A DNA stretch of 46,834 nucleotides from an uncultured Lentisphaerota bacterium (GCA_903872565.1 CAIQLG010000165.1:1-46834), one strand, 5' to 3'; positions 19,911 to 28,570 are shown, numbered from the stretch's first letter. Numbers and translations: made by a program. Notes: generated from the letters alone by a model not told the origin.

Positions 19911-21689
19911 TTATTGTTTTCTTGTGATAATCCAGTTGCCGACCACGAGAACATCGAGTTCTGAGTTGAGATAGACATCAATTGAATCGCAGGCACCGAG
20001 GACGATCGGAAAGCCGTGAAGATTGAATGAGGTGTTCAAAACTGCGGGGATTCCGGTTTTTTGATAAAACTTGGAGATGATGTCGTAAAATTCCGGGTAT
20101 ATTTTGGGGTTCACTGTCTGTGCGCGGGCAGTCTTGTCCGCCTGATGGACACCAGCAATTATTTTGTCCGCCATTTCAGGTTTCACATTGAAGGTGAACA
20201 TCATATATGGTGAATAACAAGTTTTTATACTTTCGGGGAGATCCACGGCAAGTTCGAGTTTATCCTCGAGAGCCGCCGGTGCGAACGGCATCCAGAAATC
20301 GCGCTTCTTGATTGCTGCATTGATTTTATTTATGATTTTGACATCGTCCGGCGAGGCTAGAATAGAGCGGTTTCCGAGTGCTCTCGCCCCAAATTCCATT
20401 TTCCCTGTACAGCGGGCGATGATTTTGCCAGCAATAAGCAGTTCCACTATTTTTTCATTTATGTTTTCAAAATGCTTGAAGTTCACTTTGTCAGCATATT
20501 TTTTCTTGGCCTCATCAATATCGGAACTCCCTTCTGGTCCCAGACAAAAATCGCCGAATTCTATGTCAGGTGAGTTTTTCCCCCTCGCTTCCTGATATGC
20601 GAGGAATGCCGCTCCGAAGGCATTGGTCTCATCTCCGCAGGATGGAAAGACATTTACGAATTCAACTTCTGGGAGTTCTGAAATGAGCTTATTGGCCTTG
20701 ACATTCATGAAAAAGCCGCCGGAAAGAAGAATTTTCCTTATCCCAGTCTTTTTGATACCTGCCTTGATCCAGTTCAGCGCCACATCCTCGGCCATCAGTT
20801 GCAGCCCGGCCGCAAGGGTGTCAAAACGGATATTCAATACGGATTTGAAGAGATCCTCTATAAGCTTCTGCTTTTCCACACCACGCGAATTTTGCACATT
20901 CTCATATTTCTCGCCATTTGTGAAGATGAGTCCATCCTTGTGGTCGAATCCGACAAACTGCATTATTATTTTTTTTGCGACATTCGCATACTTTAGTTGG
21001 GCATAAGGTGCCATTCCCATGAGTTTGTATTCGTGTTCGTGAGGCATAAACCCCATTATGTATGTTATGTGAGCATAGATGCACGCCGGGGAAAATGAAT
21101 CGGAAGCCGCTATTTCGGTAAGTTTGCCGTTCTCTCCAATAAAGACTGCGCTGGTTCTGCCATCACCACCACCGTCAAGGCTAAAAACTAGATATTTTTC
21201 GTCCTTATTTTTTGCGAGTCCATAATATGCGGATGCGGCATGAGACAGATGATGGTCATAACGTTTTTCCTTCTTGTCTAACCCGACCTCTTTCAAATAA
21301 TCCTCGAGAACCTTTTCTTTTTTGGGCTCTTCTGAAATTTTAGAGAATTTCTTGATTCCAATCCCTGCCTTTTCCGCGAATTTCGCAAAAATGTTCCCAG
21401 AGGAGCCAAACCAGTCTTTTTTTATCTTGTCATAGCGGTTATGGAACTTTTGCAGATCTTCTTCGCGACTCTGAGCTATTTTAGAGTTTTTGCCACCTAT
21501 AGCAACGACATCTATGTCTTTCATTTCAAGATTTTGCGAGTCCAGCGCAGCCTGGATTGAAAGAACCGGAAACCCGGGCTGGTTTTTAACTTTCGACAGC
21601 CTTTCCTCCTGAACACCAAAAACAGCCTTATTGTCCTTCATCAGAACGACAGAAGAGTTAAGACCGGTATTTATTCCTAAAATGAGCAT
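19911..21689 (-). CDS. NodU/CmcH-family carbamoyltransferase
   Basis: This 592-residue enzyme would transfer a carbamoyl group from carbamoyl phosphate to a sugar or other hydroxyl. The two domains of the NodU/CmcH/TobZ family are complete. The N-terminal Kae1-like ATPase domain has GINTGLNSSVVL, HHLSHAASAYY (metal-binding histidines about residue 145-150), SLDGGGDG and LSGGFFMNVKAN. The C-terminal domain has MEFGARALGNRSILA, WMPFAPA and VLNTSFNLHG. It stands at the edge of a glycosyltransferase/methyltransferase region, so decoration of a surface glycan is the simplest role, but the acceptor is unknown. It is transcribed away from the glycosyltransferase at 22530. The ATG is at 21687-21689. 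Confidence 0.9.
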   Translation of the reverse strand: MLILGINTGLNSSVVLMKDNKAVFGVQEERLSKVKNQPGFPVLSIQAALDSQNLEMKDIDVVAIGGKNSKIAQSREEDLQKFHNRYDKIKKDWFGSSGNIFAKFAEKAGIGIKKFSKISEEPKKEKVLEDYLKEVGLDKKEKRYDHHLSHAASAYYGLAKNKDEKYLVFSLDGGGDGRTSAVFIGENGKLTEIAASDSFSPACIYAHITYIMGFMPHEHEYKLMGMAPYAQLKYANVAKKIIMQFVGFDHKDGLIFTNGEKYENVQNSRGVEKQKLIEDLFKSVLNIRFDTLAAGLQLMAEDVALNWIKAGIKKTGIRKILLSGGFFMNVKANKLISELPEVEFVNVFPSCGDETNAFGAAFLAYQEARGKNSPDIEFGDFCLGPEGSSDIDEAKKKYADKVNFKHFENINEKIVELLIAGKIIARCTGKMEFGARALGNRSILASPDDVKIINKINAAIKKRDFWMPFAPAALEDKLELAVDLPESIKTCYSPYMMFTFNVKPEMADKIIAGVHQADKTARAQTVNPKIYPEFYDIISKFYQKTGIPAVLNTSFNLHGFPIVLGACDSIDVYLNSELDVLVVGNWIITRKQ

Positions 21690-21731
21690 ATCTCAGACCT
21701 TTCTTTTTAACGGATTTCTCCATTTCAAATA

Positions 21732-21976
21732 TCAATTTTTCCCTTCTTCCTCAAGCACTGACACCAATTCACTGATATTGTCCCCCAAAATACCCTTTTT
21801 TAGACCAAGATTTCTGGATTCCGTGCAATACTGCCTTGAAGCACATGTATTGGTGACATCATCAATTCCCTTTCTGAGAGCCTCGTTGACCACCATTTTG
21901 GAAGGGCGATGAAGGGGACTGATAGCTTTCTCGCCTTCTCTAGGACATCATCATCAATTGCAACAGTTGTTCTCAT
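21732..21976 (-). pseudogene. Frameshifted VapB-type antitoxin, no toxin
   Basis: The N-terminus MRTTVAIDDDVLEKARKLS is the ribbon-helix-helix opening of VapB-like antitoxins. The frame then drifts into unrelated sequence. One base out of phase the rest of the family continues: HRPSKMVVNEALRKG, then an RNLGLKKGI segment, then NISELVSVLEEEGKN and a stop at 21732-21734. A single-base deletion (or two-base insertion) near codon 20 explains both halves. The toxin that should follow is absent: the carbamoyltransferase starts... ends its coding on the next position of this strand at 21689. This is therefore a relic of a toxin-antitoxin locus. The assignment is by recalled motif. Confidence 0.7.
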
Positions 21977-22038
21977 GCACACACAGTAGCATCACTTAAA
22001 ATGATGTAAAGTCATCATTATTGAAATCCTGTTTTTTG

Positions 22039-22153
22039 GTAATGCGTCAGTCTTTGGCGATGGAGGGCCACGCTCTCTGTCGTGGCCTTAGGCAGACGCG
22101 ACGGAGCGCGTCCCTCCAACAAGGTCATTTGCCGGAAAAGACTGATGCATTAC
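22039..22153. repeat. Structured palindromic element, copy 1 (two hairpins with complementary loops)
   Basis: Outer arms GTAATGCGTCAGTCTTT (22039-22055) and its inverse (22137-22153) match at 16 of 17 positions. Inside, TGGAG (22061-22065) pairs with CTCCA (22114-22118) and encloses two hairpins: GGCCACG/CGTGGCC (22066-22087, loop CTCTCTGT), a seven-base linker, and GACGCG/CGCGTC (22095-22112, loop ACGGAG). The two loops can pair over six bases with one G-U. A second copy lies at 34837-34958. Non-coding. It occupies part of the 550-bp gene-free stretch 21977-22529 together with the element at 22333-22459. Confidence 0.8.
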
Positions 22154-22332
22154 TTATGTATTTCTATTTTTTTATTGCAAAAACGGTTGTCAATGCGATA
22201 TTCAACATGACAAAAGTCCTTATTTTCAAAGGAAAATACGTGATTTTGTATTTTAATCGTTTGCGTCACTTGCGCCGCTCGCGTTAAGAAATTAAACGCT
22301 AAAGACGCAATAGTCACTATAGTATAAAAATA

Positions 22333-22459
22333 TTGAGTCCAAGGCCAATGTTGCTAAGTTAAGCCTGAATTTGAGTAACTCGGGAAATCTCTCCGAGGAA
22401 AGTCGCGGGGTGGTACCCCGCGTTACTTGGCTTAACTTAGTGACATTCAGTCCAAGGCC
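22333..22459. repeat. Second structured palindromic element flanked by direct repeats
   Basis: Outer inverted arms 22349-22365 and 22429-22445 share CTAAGTTAAGCC and match at 15 of 17 positions. Inside, AGTAAC/GTTACT (22374-22379, 22422-22427) encloses two hairpins: CTCGG/CCGAG (22379-22397) and CGCGGGG/CCCCGCG (22404-22422). Immediately outside are 14-base direct repeats, TTGAGTCCAAGGCC (22333-22346) and the same with one change (22446-22459), like a target duplication. The plan is the same as the 22039 element, but the sequence is unrelated. A smaller GTAGG/CCTAC hairpin follows at 22488-22501. Confidence 0.75.
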
Positions 22460-22529
22460 TGTTATGTTCCTGTCTGACATTTCGCAGGTAGGGATGCCTA
22501 CGCTACTTTCCAAATATACTGGTGTAAAC

Positions 22530-23687
22530 ATGCATTTTGTAATTGACGGAACTTCGGCAATAAATACCATAAGGGCAATCCAGCGCTATAACTGGAATCT
22601 GATAACTGAAATGGCCGGGATTGACAATGAAAATGAGTTTTCACTGCTCTACCTTGGCTACAGGCCTGAAATGACGCTTCCCCCGGTGACAAATCCCAAT
22701 TTCCATCCTGTAAACTCTTCCATATCTGGAAAATTGCTTAATTTATCCTGGAAGTTTACTTCTTTTCCAGACATTTCATTCTGGGTTAAAAAGCCTTTTG
22801 ATCTTGTCCATTTTCCGGGTGGTTCCGCGTATATCCCCAATAATTGCAAAGCCGTTCTTACAACACTTCACGGTTTCCACTATTATGCAATACCTCAACA
22901 CACGGAATTCTCTGGCAGATATTTGGTTATTAAAAACCTTGAAAAGACTATTAAAAACTCAACCAATTTCATCACAGTCTCAGAAAACAATAAAAATGAG
23001 CTGATAAGATTCTGTGGTGTTGTACCTGAAAAAATTACTGCTATCCCACTCGGCATAAGTCCCGAATTCAGGAAATATGAACTTGACGACGAAATTAAGA
23101 ACAAAATAAGGAAAAGGTATTCACTGAGGAATAAAAAAATCGTCCTATTCGTCGGGGCACTTGAACCACACAAGAATATTCATGGAATTATTGAAGCATA
23201 TAGTCTCCTTGATGGCATTGCAAAAAATAATTTAGACCTGGTTTTTGTGGGTTCCAAGACTAAATATCAGGACAAGTATCAGAATTTGATCAGACAATTT
23301 GGTATAACCGACAATGTTAGATTCATTGACTATATTGTACCCGGCTCGATAGACTTGGCGTACATATACAACCTTGCCGAACTTTTTATTTTTCCAACAT
23401 TTTACGAGGGTTGGGCATCTCCCCCCCTGGAGGCCATGAAATGTGGGGTTCCGGCAATCGTGTCAAATATTCCATCATTGATAGAATCCACGGGTGGAAT
23501 AGCGACATATTGCGATCCGTATAATCCGGAGGATATTGCAGAAAAGATGATGGAAGTTCTTTCCGACCGTTCCAAATGTCAAAAGCTCAAGCAGGATGGT
23601 TTGCAATTCTCATCGGAATATACATGGAGAAGATGTGCGGAGAAAACTCTACACTTATACAAGAGACTCTTATTGCAGATAAACTGA
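22530..23687 (+). CDS. GT4-family glycosyltransferase
   Basis: This GT-B fold sugar transferase has 386 residues. The N-terminal half opens MHFVIDGTSAINTIRAI. The C-terminal donor-binding domain has KKIVLFVGALEPHKNIHGII and FPTFYEGWASPPLEAMKCGVPAIVSNIPS, the EX7E motif that binds the nucleotide sugar in GT4 enzymes. I chose ATG 22530-22532 because it begins at the first beta strand. The frame is open 53 codons further back, but that part is translated repeat DNA (arms and hairpins), so it is not credible. The ribosome site is weak. Probably adds a hexose to a surface polysaccharide. It is followed after 34 bp by a methyltransferase on the same strand. Confidence 0.88.
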   Translation: MHFVIDGTSAINTIRAIQRYNWNLITEMAGIDNENEFSLLYLGYRPEMTLPPVTNPNFHPVNSSISGKLLNLSWKFTSFPDISFWVKKPFDLVHFPGGSAYIPNNCKAVLTTLHGFHYYAIPQHTEFSGRYLVIKNLEKTIKNSTNFITVSENNKNELIRFCGVVPEKITAIPLGISPEFRKYELDDEIKNKIRKRYSLRNKKIVLFVGALEPHKNIHGIIEAYSLLDGIAKNNLDLVFVGSKTKYQDKYQNLIRQFGITDNVRFIDYIVPGSIDLAYIYNLAELFIFPTFYEGWASPPLEAMKCGVPAIVSNIPSLIESTGGIATYCDPYNPEDIAEKMMEVLSDRSKCQKLKQDGLQFSSEYTWRRCAEKTLHLYKRLLLQIN

Positions 23688-23721
23688 AGTGTGATGAAAT
23701 ATTAAAATATGTTTTAAAGCT

Positions 23722-24477
23722 ATGGAACAGCATATAAAAATCAATGCCGATGCCTATGACTCAGACAATGGAACTCTAGCAAATCCTTCGAAAGCGGAAA
23801 ATATTTATGAGTCTATATTCCATTTCAACGTCCCGGGAAATGCAGTGCTCCTAGATGTCGGCTGTGGTAATGGAGCTTATATGCAAAAAATTGGCTGCCG
23901 TCTTGTCGGATTGGATATATCTGCCAACAATATAAATAAGGCGAGAATACTTCTGCCGGATGCTCTATTCGCCGTCGGACTATCGGAAAGACTGCCTTTT
24001 AAATCGCAAAGTGTCGATATAGTTCTTTTTGCCGCCGTACTCCATCATCTTTCCGACTGGAGAGAAGGCGTTTCCGAAGCTATCAGGGTACTCAAACCAG
24101 GCGGGCACCTTTTTATATTGGAATCAAACAGCATTGGTATTGCCCCTCTGCTTCCACTGATAATACCATTCAATACGTTGAGAAAAATCCTTCATTGCTA
24201 TCCCGAACATGAAAAAAATGCGGGCAGGATATCTATACTTTCATTGCACTATTATCTGATAAATAACGGTATGAAAATTCAATTGGAATTCGGTTCAGGA
24301 TATTTTTTGGATCTTTTGGTACAAGCCTTGTCGAAACGGCTTCCATCCAATGTAATAACTCAATACATACTAAACGTAATCTCCAAATATTCAAATAAAA
24401 TGATGAATAAAACTCCACATCATAAAAGGGTATACCAATATATAATGTCAACCAAACCTTCACAAAATAAACTATAA
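23722..24477 (+). CDS. Class I SAM-dependent methyltransferase
   Basis: The Rossmann methyltransferase core is in the first two thirds of 251 residues: LLDVGCGNGAYMQ (motif I, about residue 43-55), VGLDIS (acidic loop), DIVLFAAVLHHLSDWREGV (motif IV/post-IV) and IRVLKPGGHLFILE (motif VI). The C-terminal third is helical and lacks recognisable substrate motifs. It belongs to the methyltransf_11 type, which methylates small molecules and sugars. It lies between a GT4 glycosyltransferase and the damaged radical SAM gene on the same strand, so a role in glycan modification is likely but not shown. Confidence 0.85.
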   Translation: MEQHIKINADAYDSDNGTLANPSKAENIYESIFHFNVPGNAVLLDVGCGNGAYMQKIGCRLVGLDISANNINKARILLPDALFAVGLSERLPFKSQSVDIVLFAAVLHHLSDWREGVSEAIRVLKPGGHLFILESNSIGIAPLLPLIIPFNTLRKILHCYPEHEKNAGRISILSLHYYLINNGMKIQLEFGSGYFLDLLVQALSKRLPSNVITQYILNVISKYSNKMMNKTPHHKRVYQYIMSTKPSQNKL

Positions 24478-24519
24478 TGAATCAAGATTCTGACTTCTGG
24501 AAAAAGGAAAACAGATAAA

Positions 24520-24771
24520 GTGTTGAAAGTTGTTTTTTTAGAGCTTACAAATCATTGCAACATGGATTGCTCTTTTTGTTCCAATCAGCTGATAACCAGG
24601 CCTAGAGGGTTTATTTCTCCTTCTTTAGCAAAAAGAGTTATTGACCAGCTCCGAGAGATGGATTTTAAGGGTACTCTCATAACTTCACTTATGGGCGAGC
24701 CTCTGCTTCATCCCGACATCAAGGATATCCTGCTATATTCTGATACAAAAGACGATTTCAGAAATCATTGA
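24520..24771 (+). pseudogene. N-terminal fragment of radical SAM/SPASM protein
   Basis: A GTG-started open frame encodes the start of a radical SAM enzyme: FLELTNHCNMDCSFC holds the three iron-sulfur cysteines (CxxxCxxC) at about residues 13-20, followed by the SAM-contact strand MGEPLLHPD near residue 65. The frame stops at 24769-24771, about 80 codons in, at the point where the second strand of the barrel should begin. The continuation is in another frame directly downstream (see 24776-25297). The missing part of the barrel makes the enzyme non-functional unless it is rebuilt by an unseen event. Confidence 0.75.
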
Positions 24772-24775
24772 TGAT

Positions 24776-25297
24776 ATGTTTAGTGGGACAACAAAATATT
24801 CCAGTAAAGAGCTAAAAGGAAAAGCCAATATTCATATAGATAAATTTTTTCAAGGGAATCAATATCTCGATACCTTTTACATTCCTTTGACTTCCAATAT
24901 TTCCATAGTGCTGAAACGGGCTAATACATGGAAAAACAGCCTGCTGCCTGGGGACTGCTCAGTAATCCCGAAGATTTCAGGGCATTACAATTATTTTAGC
25001 ACCTCGCTTGGAATATTATGGGACGGACGTGTTACTGTATGCTGTCAGGATTTTGATGCACAGCTTATAATTGGAGACGTTACCAAGAATTCTATCATGG
25101 AAGTTATCAAAAGCAAAAAAATATCCAAGATGCGTTCTATGGAGAAAAAAGGAATATTGGTAGATAAGCATTGTCAGATTTGCAAGGGTAAAATACAGAG
25201 GAATGGGCAAAATTTTCGAATGATAAAACCCCAACCGCTAATCAATAGGATATATGAATTGATCAATAGGATAAATGTCAGACTAAAAATCGATTGA
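24776..25297 (+). pseudogene. C-terminal SPASM fragment of the same radical SAM gene
   Basis: This frame is open from shortly before 24771, overlapping the end of the N-terminal fragment. It carries the second half of a radical SAM/SPASM protein: SLGILWDGRVTVCCQDFDAQLIIGDV followed by KHCQICKG, the cysteines that bind auxiliary iron-sulfur clusters. The segment that normally links the two halves (barrel strands 3-6, roughly 60-100 residues) is absent, so the gene suffered an internal deletion plus frameshift. The ATG at 24776 is probably not a genuine start. Such enzymes in glycan clusters often catalyse sugar or peptide modifications. The next gene is on the other strand. Confidence 0.72.
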
Positions 25298-25358
25298 AAG
25301 CGGGTGGTATTTCTGTTTTGATTTTAAAGACTGATCTGTTTTAGATGATCAGGAAGGC

Positions 25359-26498
25359 CTATGCTGTGACATCAGTCAAGCTTTTATATATGTAGTATGT
25401 TTTCTCAGCCATTTTGTCCCAGGAGAAATCCTGCGCTCTTTTTTCAGATTTGAGTTCCAGTTGATGGCGATATTCCATATTGTTGAACAAAAGTTCAAAC
25501 CCTTTGACTATCTCATCGGAATTTTCCGGGTCGACGGTATGAGCAAAGCCATTGGCTATTTCTTCAAGCGAGGTTGTATTCGATGTCAAAACCGCTTTTC
25601 TGTTCCCCATTGCCTCAATAACTGGCATTCCGAATCCTTCATAGAGTGAAGGATATACTACGAAGAGGGCGCCTTGATATAACGCGTTCATCTCAACAAA
25701 TGAATCCCATCTAACAATAATCACATCATCAGTTGAAGCTCGTATTCTCATAGAAGTCTTGTCTCCAACACCTGAAATCACTAGTTTCAATTTCCCAGGC
25801 TCAGGATTCGTCTTATTAAACGATTCAATTGTTTTTTGCATATTTTTTCTTGGTTCAAAAGTTCCTACAGGGAAATAGACATATCTTGTCTTTTCAAGCC
25901 CAAACCTGCTTAACAAGGCATTCAACTTTTTCATTTCATAATTTTCAGGTGTATCGCATCCATGATAAATCACGTCTATCTTGTTTTCAGATATTCCAAA
26001 TTGTTCCATGATATCAAGTTTTGTGTGATGAGAAATTGCAATGATTTTATCTGCAAGCTTAATATTTACAGGCAAAAGTGTTTTGTATCCATATTCATTT
26101 AATTCCCTGCCGGATTCCGAGAAATATTCCGGATGTTTCAGGTAAGTTAAGTCGTGTACTGTAAGTATCTTCTTGGCGCCTGAAATGGCAGGCAATGAAA
26201 AGTGTGGAGAATGGAAAACATCCACATCTTTGTAAAACCATGACAAATCAGGGATTCCATATTTTATCCATGCCCTATTGAGAAGCTTTATTGGGAAACA
26301 TATTTTTTTAACATCACATTCCAATAGGAAATCTGGAGGAGCGCATTTCTCTCTAAAATAAATGTTTAAAAAAGCCAGCTTATCATTGTCTTTCTTGACC
26401 TTTTGACATAGTAGGGGCAAAAACCTTAAAAGATAATTATATATGCCTCCGCCTTTACTGGCATGGAAAAGCAAAGATGCATCAAATAAAATATTCAT
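25359..26498 (-). CDS. GT4-family glycosyltransferase
   Basis: A complete 379-residue GT-B glycosyltransferase. It opens MNILFDASLL with a GGGIYNYLLR donor-loop region, has ILTVHDLTYLKHPEYF near residue 115 and IIAISHHTKLDIMEQF near 155. The C-terminal domain has YFPVGTFEPRKNMQKTIESF and VVYPSLYEGFGMPVIEAMGNRKAVLTSNTTSLEEI with the EX7E motif. This is the mannosyl/rhamnosyl-transferase-like subgroup (WbpY/MtfB type), inferred from the HDL and EPRKN motifs. It faces the broken radical SAM gene and is divergent from the next methyltransferase. No ribosome site is obvious. Confidence 0.9.
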   Translation of the reverse strand: MNILFDASLLFHASKGGGIYNYLLRFLPLLCQKVKKDNDKLAFLNIYFREKCAPPDFLLECDVKKICFPIKLLNRAWIKYGIPDLSWFYKDVDVFHSPHFSLPAISGAKKILTVHDLTYLKHPEYFSESGRELNEYGYKTLLPVNIKLADKIIAISHHTKLDIMEQFGISENKIDVIYHGCDTPENYEMKKLNALLSRFGLEKTRYVYFPVGTFEPRKNMQKTIESFNKTNPEPGKLKLVISGVGDKTSMRIRASTDDVIIVRWDSFVEMNALYQGALFVVYPSLYEGFGMPVIEAMGNRKAVLTSNTTSLEEIANGFAHTVDPENSDEIVKGFELLFNNMEYRHQLELKSEKRAQDFSWDKMAEKTYYIYKSLTDVTA

Positions 26499-26745
26499 GT
26501 ATTTTTACCCGCGAGTCATAATTTTTTCCCATAATAAAATCCATCTATGTCATGGAATATATCCGTTTCAAAATGGAAATCAAAGCCCTACTTCTCACTC
26601 CTGGCGGGAAAACCGCCTTAATCTTTTAAAGATTTTGTTCTTGAAAGCAGATTCTCACACATTTATATTGAAACTCTCCAAAGAGTATTGGCCAAATTTT
26701 AATATGATAATATGATAGGATAACAGAGTGTTTTAAGATGTTATT

Positions 26746-27531
26746 ATGAGACAACTAATTAAAAATTTTATTGCTCTATTCCCCGGTGGAAATAGCATCC
26801 TTAAGTATCAGTTTCATATAAGGGAAAGATTCCGTATTCTTCGAATGGGAGATGTAAAAGATGTATTTACGCATTACTACAAAATGAATGAATGGGGAGA
26901 CAAGGAAAGTGTTTCTGGACCAGGTTCGACAATTAATTATACTAAAAACATCAGGAAAGAAATTCCTATAATAATCAGCCGTCTTGATATCAGAACTATT
27001 TTTGATGCACCTTGTGGTGACTATAATTGGTTCCGCTTGATTCCAAGGAGCAGTTCAATCAATTACATAGGAGGAGACATCGTTGATCCTCTGGTGGCCA
27101 GGAATCAGGAAAAATATGGGGATCATAATACCAGATTCATTGTTACTAACATTATAAAAGAACGCCTGCCTCAGGCAGATTTATGGCTTTGCCGCGATTG
27201 CTTTCCCCATTTTTCCAATAGGGATATATTCCTGGCAATCAATAATTTTCTGCGGAGTGATGTTCGATATATACTTACTTCAATATATCCAAAAAGTAAT
27301 AATAACATTAATACTACAACAGGTTCTTATCGTGATTTAAACCTTGAGTTGCCACCATTTTGTTTTGGTAAACCACTTCTTTATATCGATGATTGGATAG
27401 AAGGCCATCCTGTCAGATCTTTGGCACTATGGGAAAGAAAAGAGCTGCTAAAAACACTTGCTTCCAATAAAATGATGAAACAAACATTGAAAATGGATGG
27501 AAGCGTGGACATCGACGAACAAAACAGATAA
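26746..27531 (+). CDS. SAM methyltransferase of a small sugar-cluster family
   Basis: A 261-residue protein of a family common in glycan clusters. It has YYKMNEWGDKESVSGPGSTINYTKNIRKE near the N-terminus, then IFDAPCGDYNWFRLIP (motif I of a Rossmann methyltransferase, about residue 85-100), YIGGDIV and LWLCRDCFPHFSNRDIFLAI. The family members I recall share the EWG...SGPGS and DAPCGD motifs. Substrate unknown. It is followed by an opposite-strand methyltransferase with only 50 bp between stops. No ribosome site is obvious and the stretch is AT-rich, suggesting acquired DNA. Confidence 0.72.
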   Translation: MRQLIKNFIALFPGGNSILKYQFHIRERFRILRMGDVKDVFTHYYKMNEWGDKESVSGPGSTINYTKNIRKEIPIIISRLDIRTIFDAPCGDYNWFRLIPRSSSINYIGGDIVDPLVARNQEKYGDHNTRFIVTNIIKERLPQADLWLCRDCFPHFSNRDIFLAINNFLRSDVRYILTSIYPKSNNNINTTTGSYRDLNLELPPFCFGKPLLYIDDWIEGHPVRSLALWERKELLKTLASNKMMKQTLKMDGSVDIDEQNR

Positions 27532-27581
27532 CTGTCATCTTGACGGCTATATCTAAAATAAGGGTTCTTATTGAAGTTCCT

Positions 27582-28397
27582 TCATGTTTTTTCCCCAATA
27601 AAAACAAATTTTGTCGAAAAAATAGCGTCGCCTAAAGGAAATAACCCTTCATAAAACTTTATTCTACAATTCTTAAATCCTGACTTTATAGCCTGATAAT
27701 ATAATTTTCTAGGTGTAATCAATGCACAGTGACCTCCTTCCATATCAGCCCATGCGTGTTTCCATTTGAAAGGATTTTTCAGGAAAAAAAGACAAAACAT
27801 CCTACGTACCCAAACACCAAGACGAACACGCAGTTCATTGTCTGTGCCAATAAAAGCAGTTCCTCCTGGACTAAGCATTCTGTATATGTTATTTAAGAAT
27901 AATTCCTGATGTGGTATGTGTTCAATTACATCGCAAGAAACTATAACATCAAAAGACTGATCATGAAATTCATTTCCCAGGGCATCTCCTAGCTGAAGTG
28001 TCATTTTAGAACCAAGTTCGCTTAGGATTTTCTGTCCCATTGATACATTCTTCGAATTGTAATCAATTCCTGTTACATCATGTCCCATCTGTTGCAATCT
28101 ATAACCTATCTGTCCAAGCCCACATCCTAAATCCAGAACACGGCTTTTTCGAGTTATGCAATTCCTTATTTCAGTTGCAAAGTTATCAATCCGTTTTAAG
28201 TTCATATTCCGGTACTTGACATAATAATCATAATCTTTGCCAATAAGATTTATAATATCGGCACTTTCTTCAACCCCAAAATAAAATGATTTTGAAAATT
28301 CAATTTGAGTTTCTTCCGGCTCCCAAAATCTTGAAACAAATTCGAGTTCCCTACAGGCAAGAGGATTTCCAGCCTTTTCAAAAATTGTCTTCTCCAT
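27582..28397 (-). CDS. Class I SAM-dependent methyltransferase (UbiG-like)
   Basis: A 271-residue protein with the Rossmann core in its middle: VLDLGCGLGQIGYRLQQMG (motif I, about residue 90-108), VTGIDYNSKNV (acidic loop), FDVIVSCDVIEHIPHQELFLNNI and YRMLSPGGTAFIGTDN. This is the methyltransf_23/UbiG type, methylating small molecules or sugars. An N-terminal helical extension of about 80 residues and a C-terminal extension are family-variable. Like its neighbours it probably modifies a surface glycan. It converges on the upstream methyltransferase and is divergent from the Cys-rich protein. Confidence 0.85.
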   Translation of the reverse strand: MEKTIFEKAGNPLACRELEFVSRFWEPEETQIEFSKSFYFGVEESADIINLIGKDYDYYVKYRNMNLKRIDNFATEIRNCITRKSRVLDLGCGLGQIGYRLQQMGHDVTGIDYNSKNVSMGQKILSELGSKMTLQLGDALGNEFHDQSFDVIVSCDVIEHIPHQELFLNNIYRMLSPGGTAFIGTDNELRVRLGVWVRRMFCLFFLKNPFKWKHAWADMEGGHCALITPRKLYYQAIKSGFKNCRIKFYEGLFPLGDAIFSTKFVFIGEKT

Positions 28398-28546
28398 CAG
28401 TAGTATCCCAAAATTAATTAAACAAAATCAAATGGTTATGACTATCATCATTTTCAATTTTTACAATATTTGATTTCTGAACTTATCATGTTATTTTACA
28501 CCGACTTATGCATTATTATTTTTTCAACGTTGGGACAGCAATGAAC

Positions 28547-28570
28547 TACCTCGACGCAAGCATCGAGGTA
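28547..28570. repeat. Perfect 8-bp hairpin before the Cys-rich gene
   Basis: TACCTCGA (28547-28554) pairs with TCGAGGTA (28563-28570) around an eight-base loop. The GAGG that could serve as ribosome site for the ATG at 28582 lies in the right arm, so the hairpin could hinder translation. It could equally be a dispersed REP-like palindrome. No T-run follows. Confidence 0.6.

Noticed and set aside
22021..22287. Rightward open frame over the structured repeat
   Set aside because: It is a translation of hairpin DNA and has no ribosome site.
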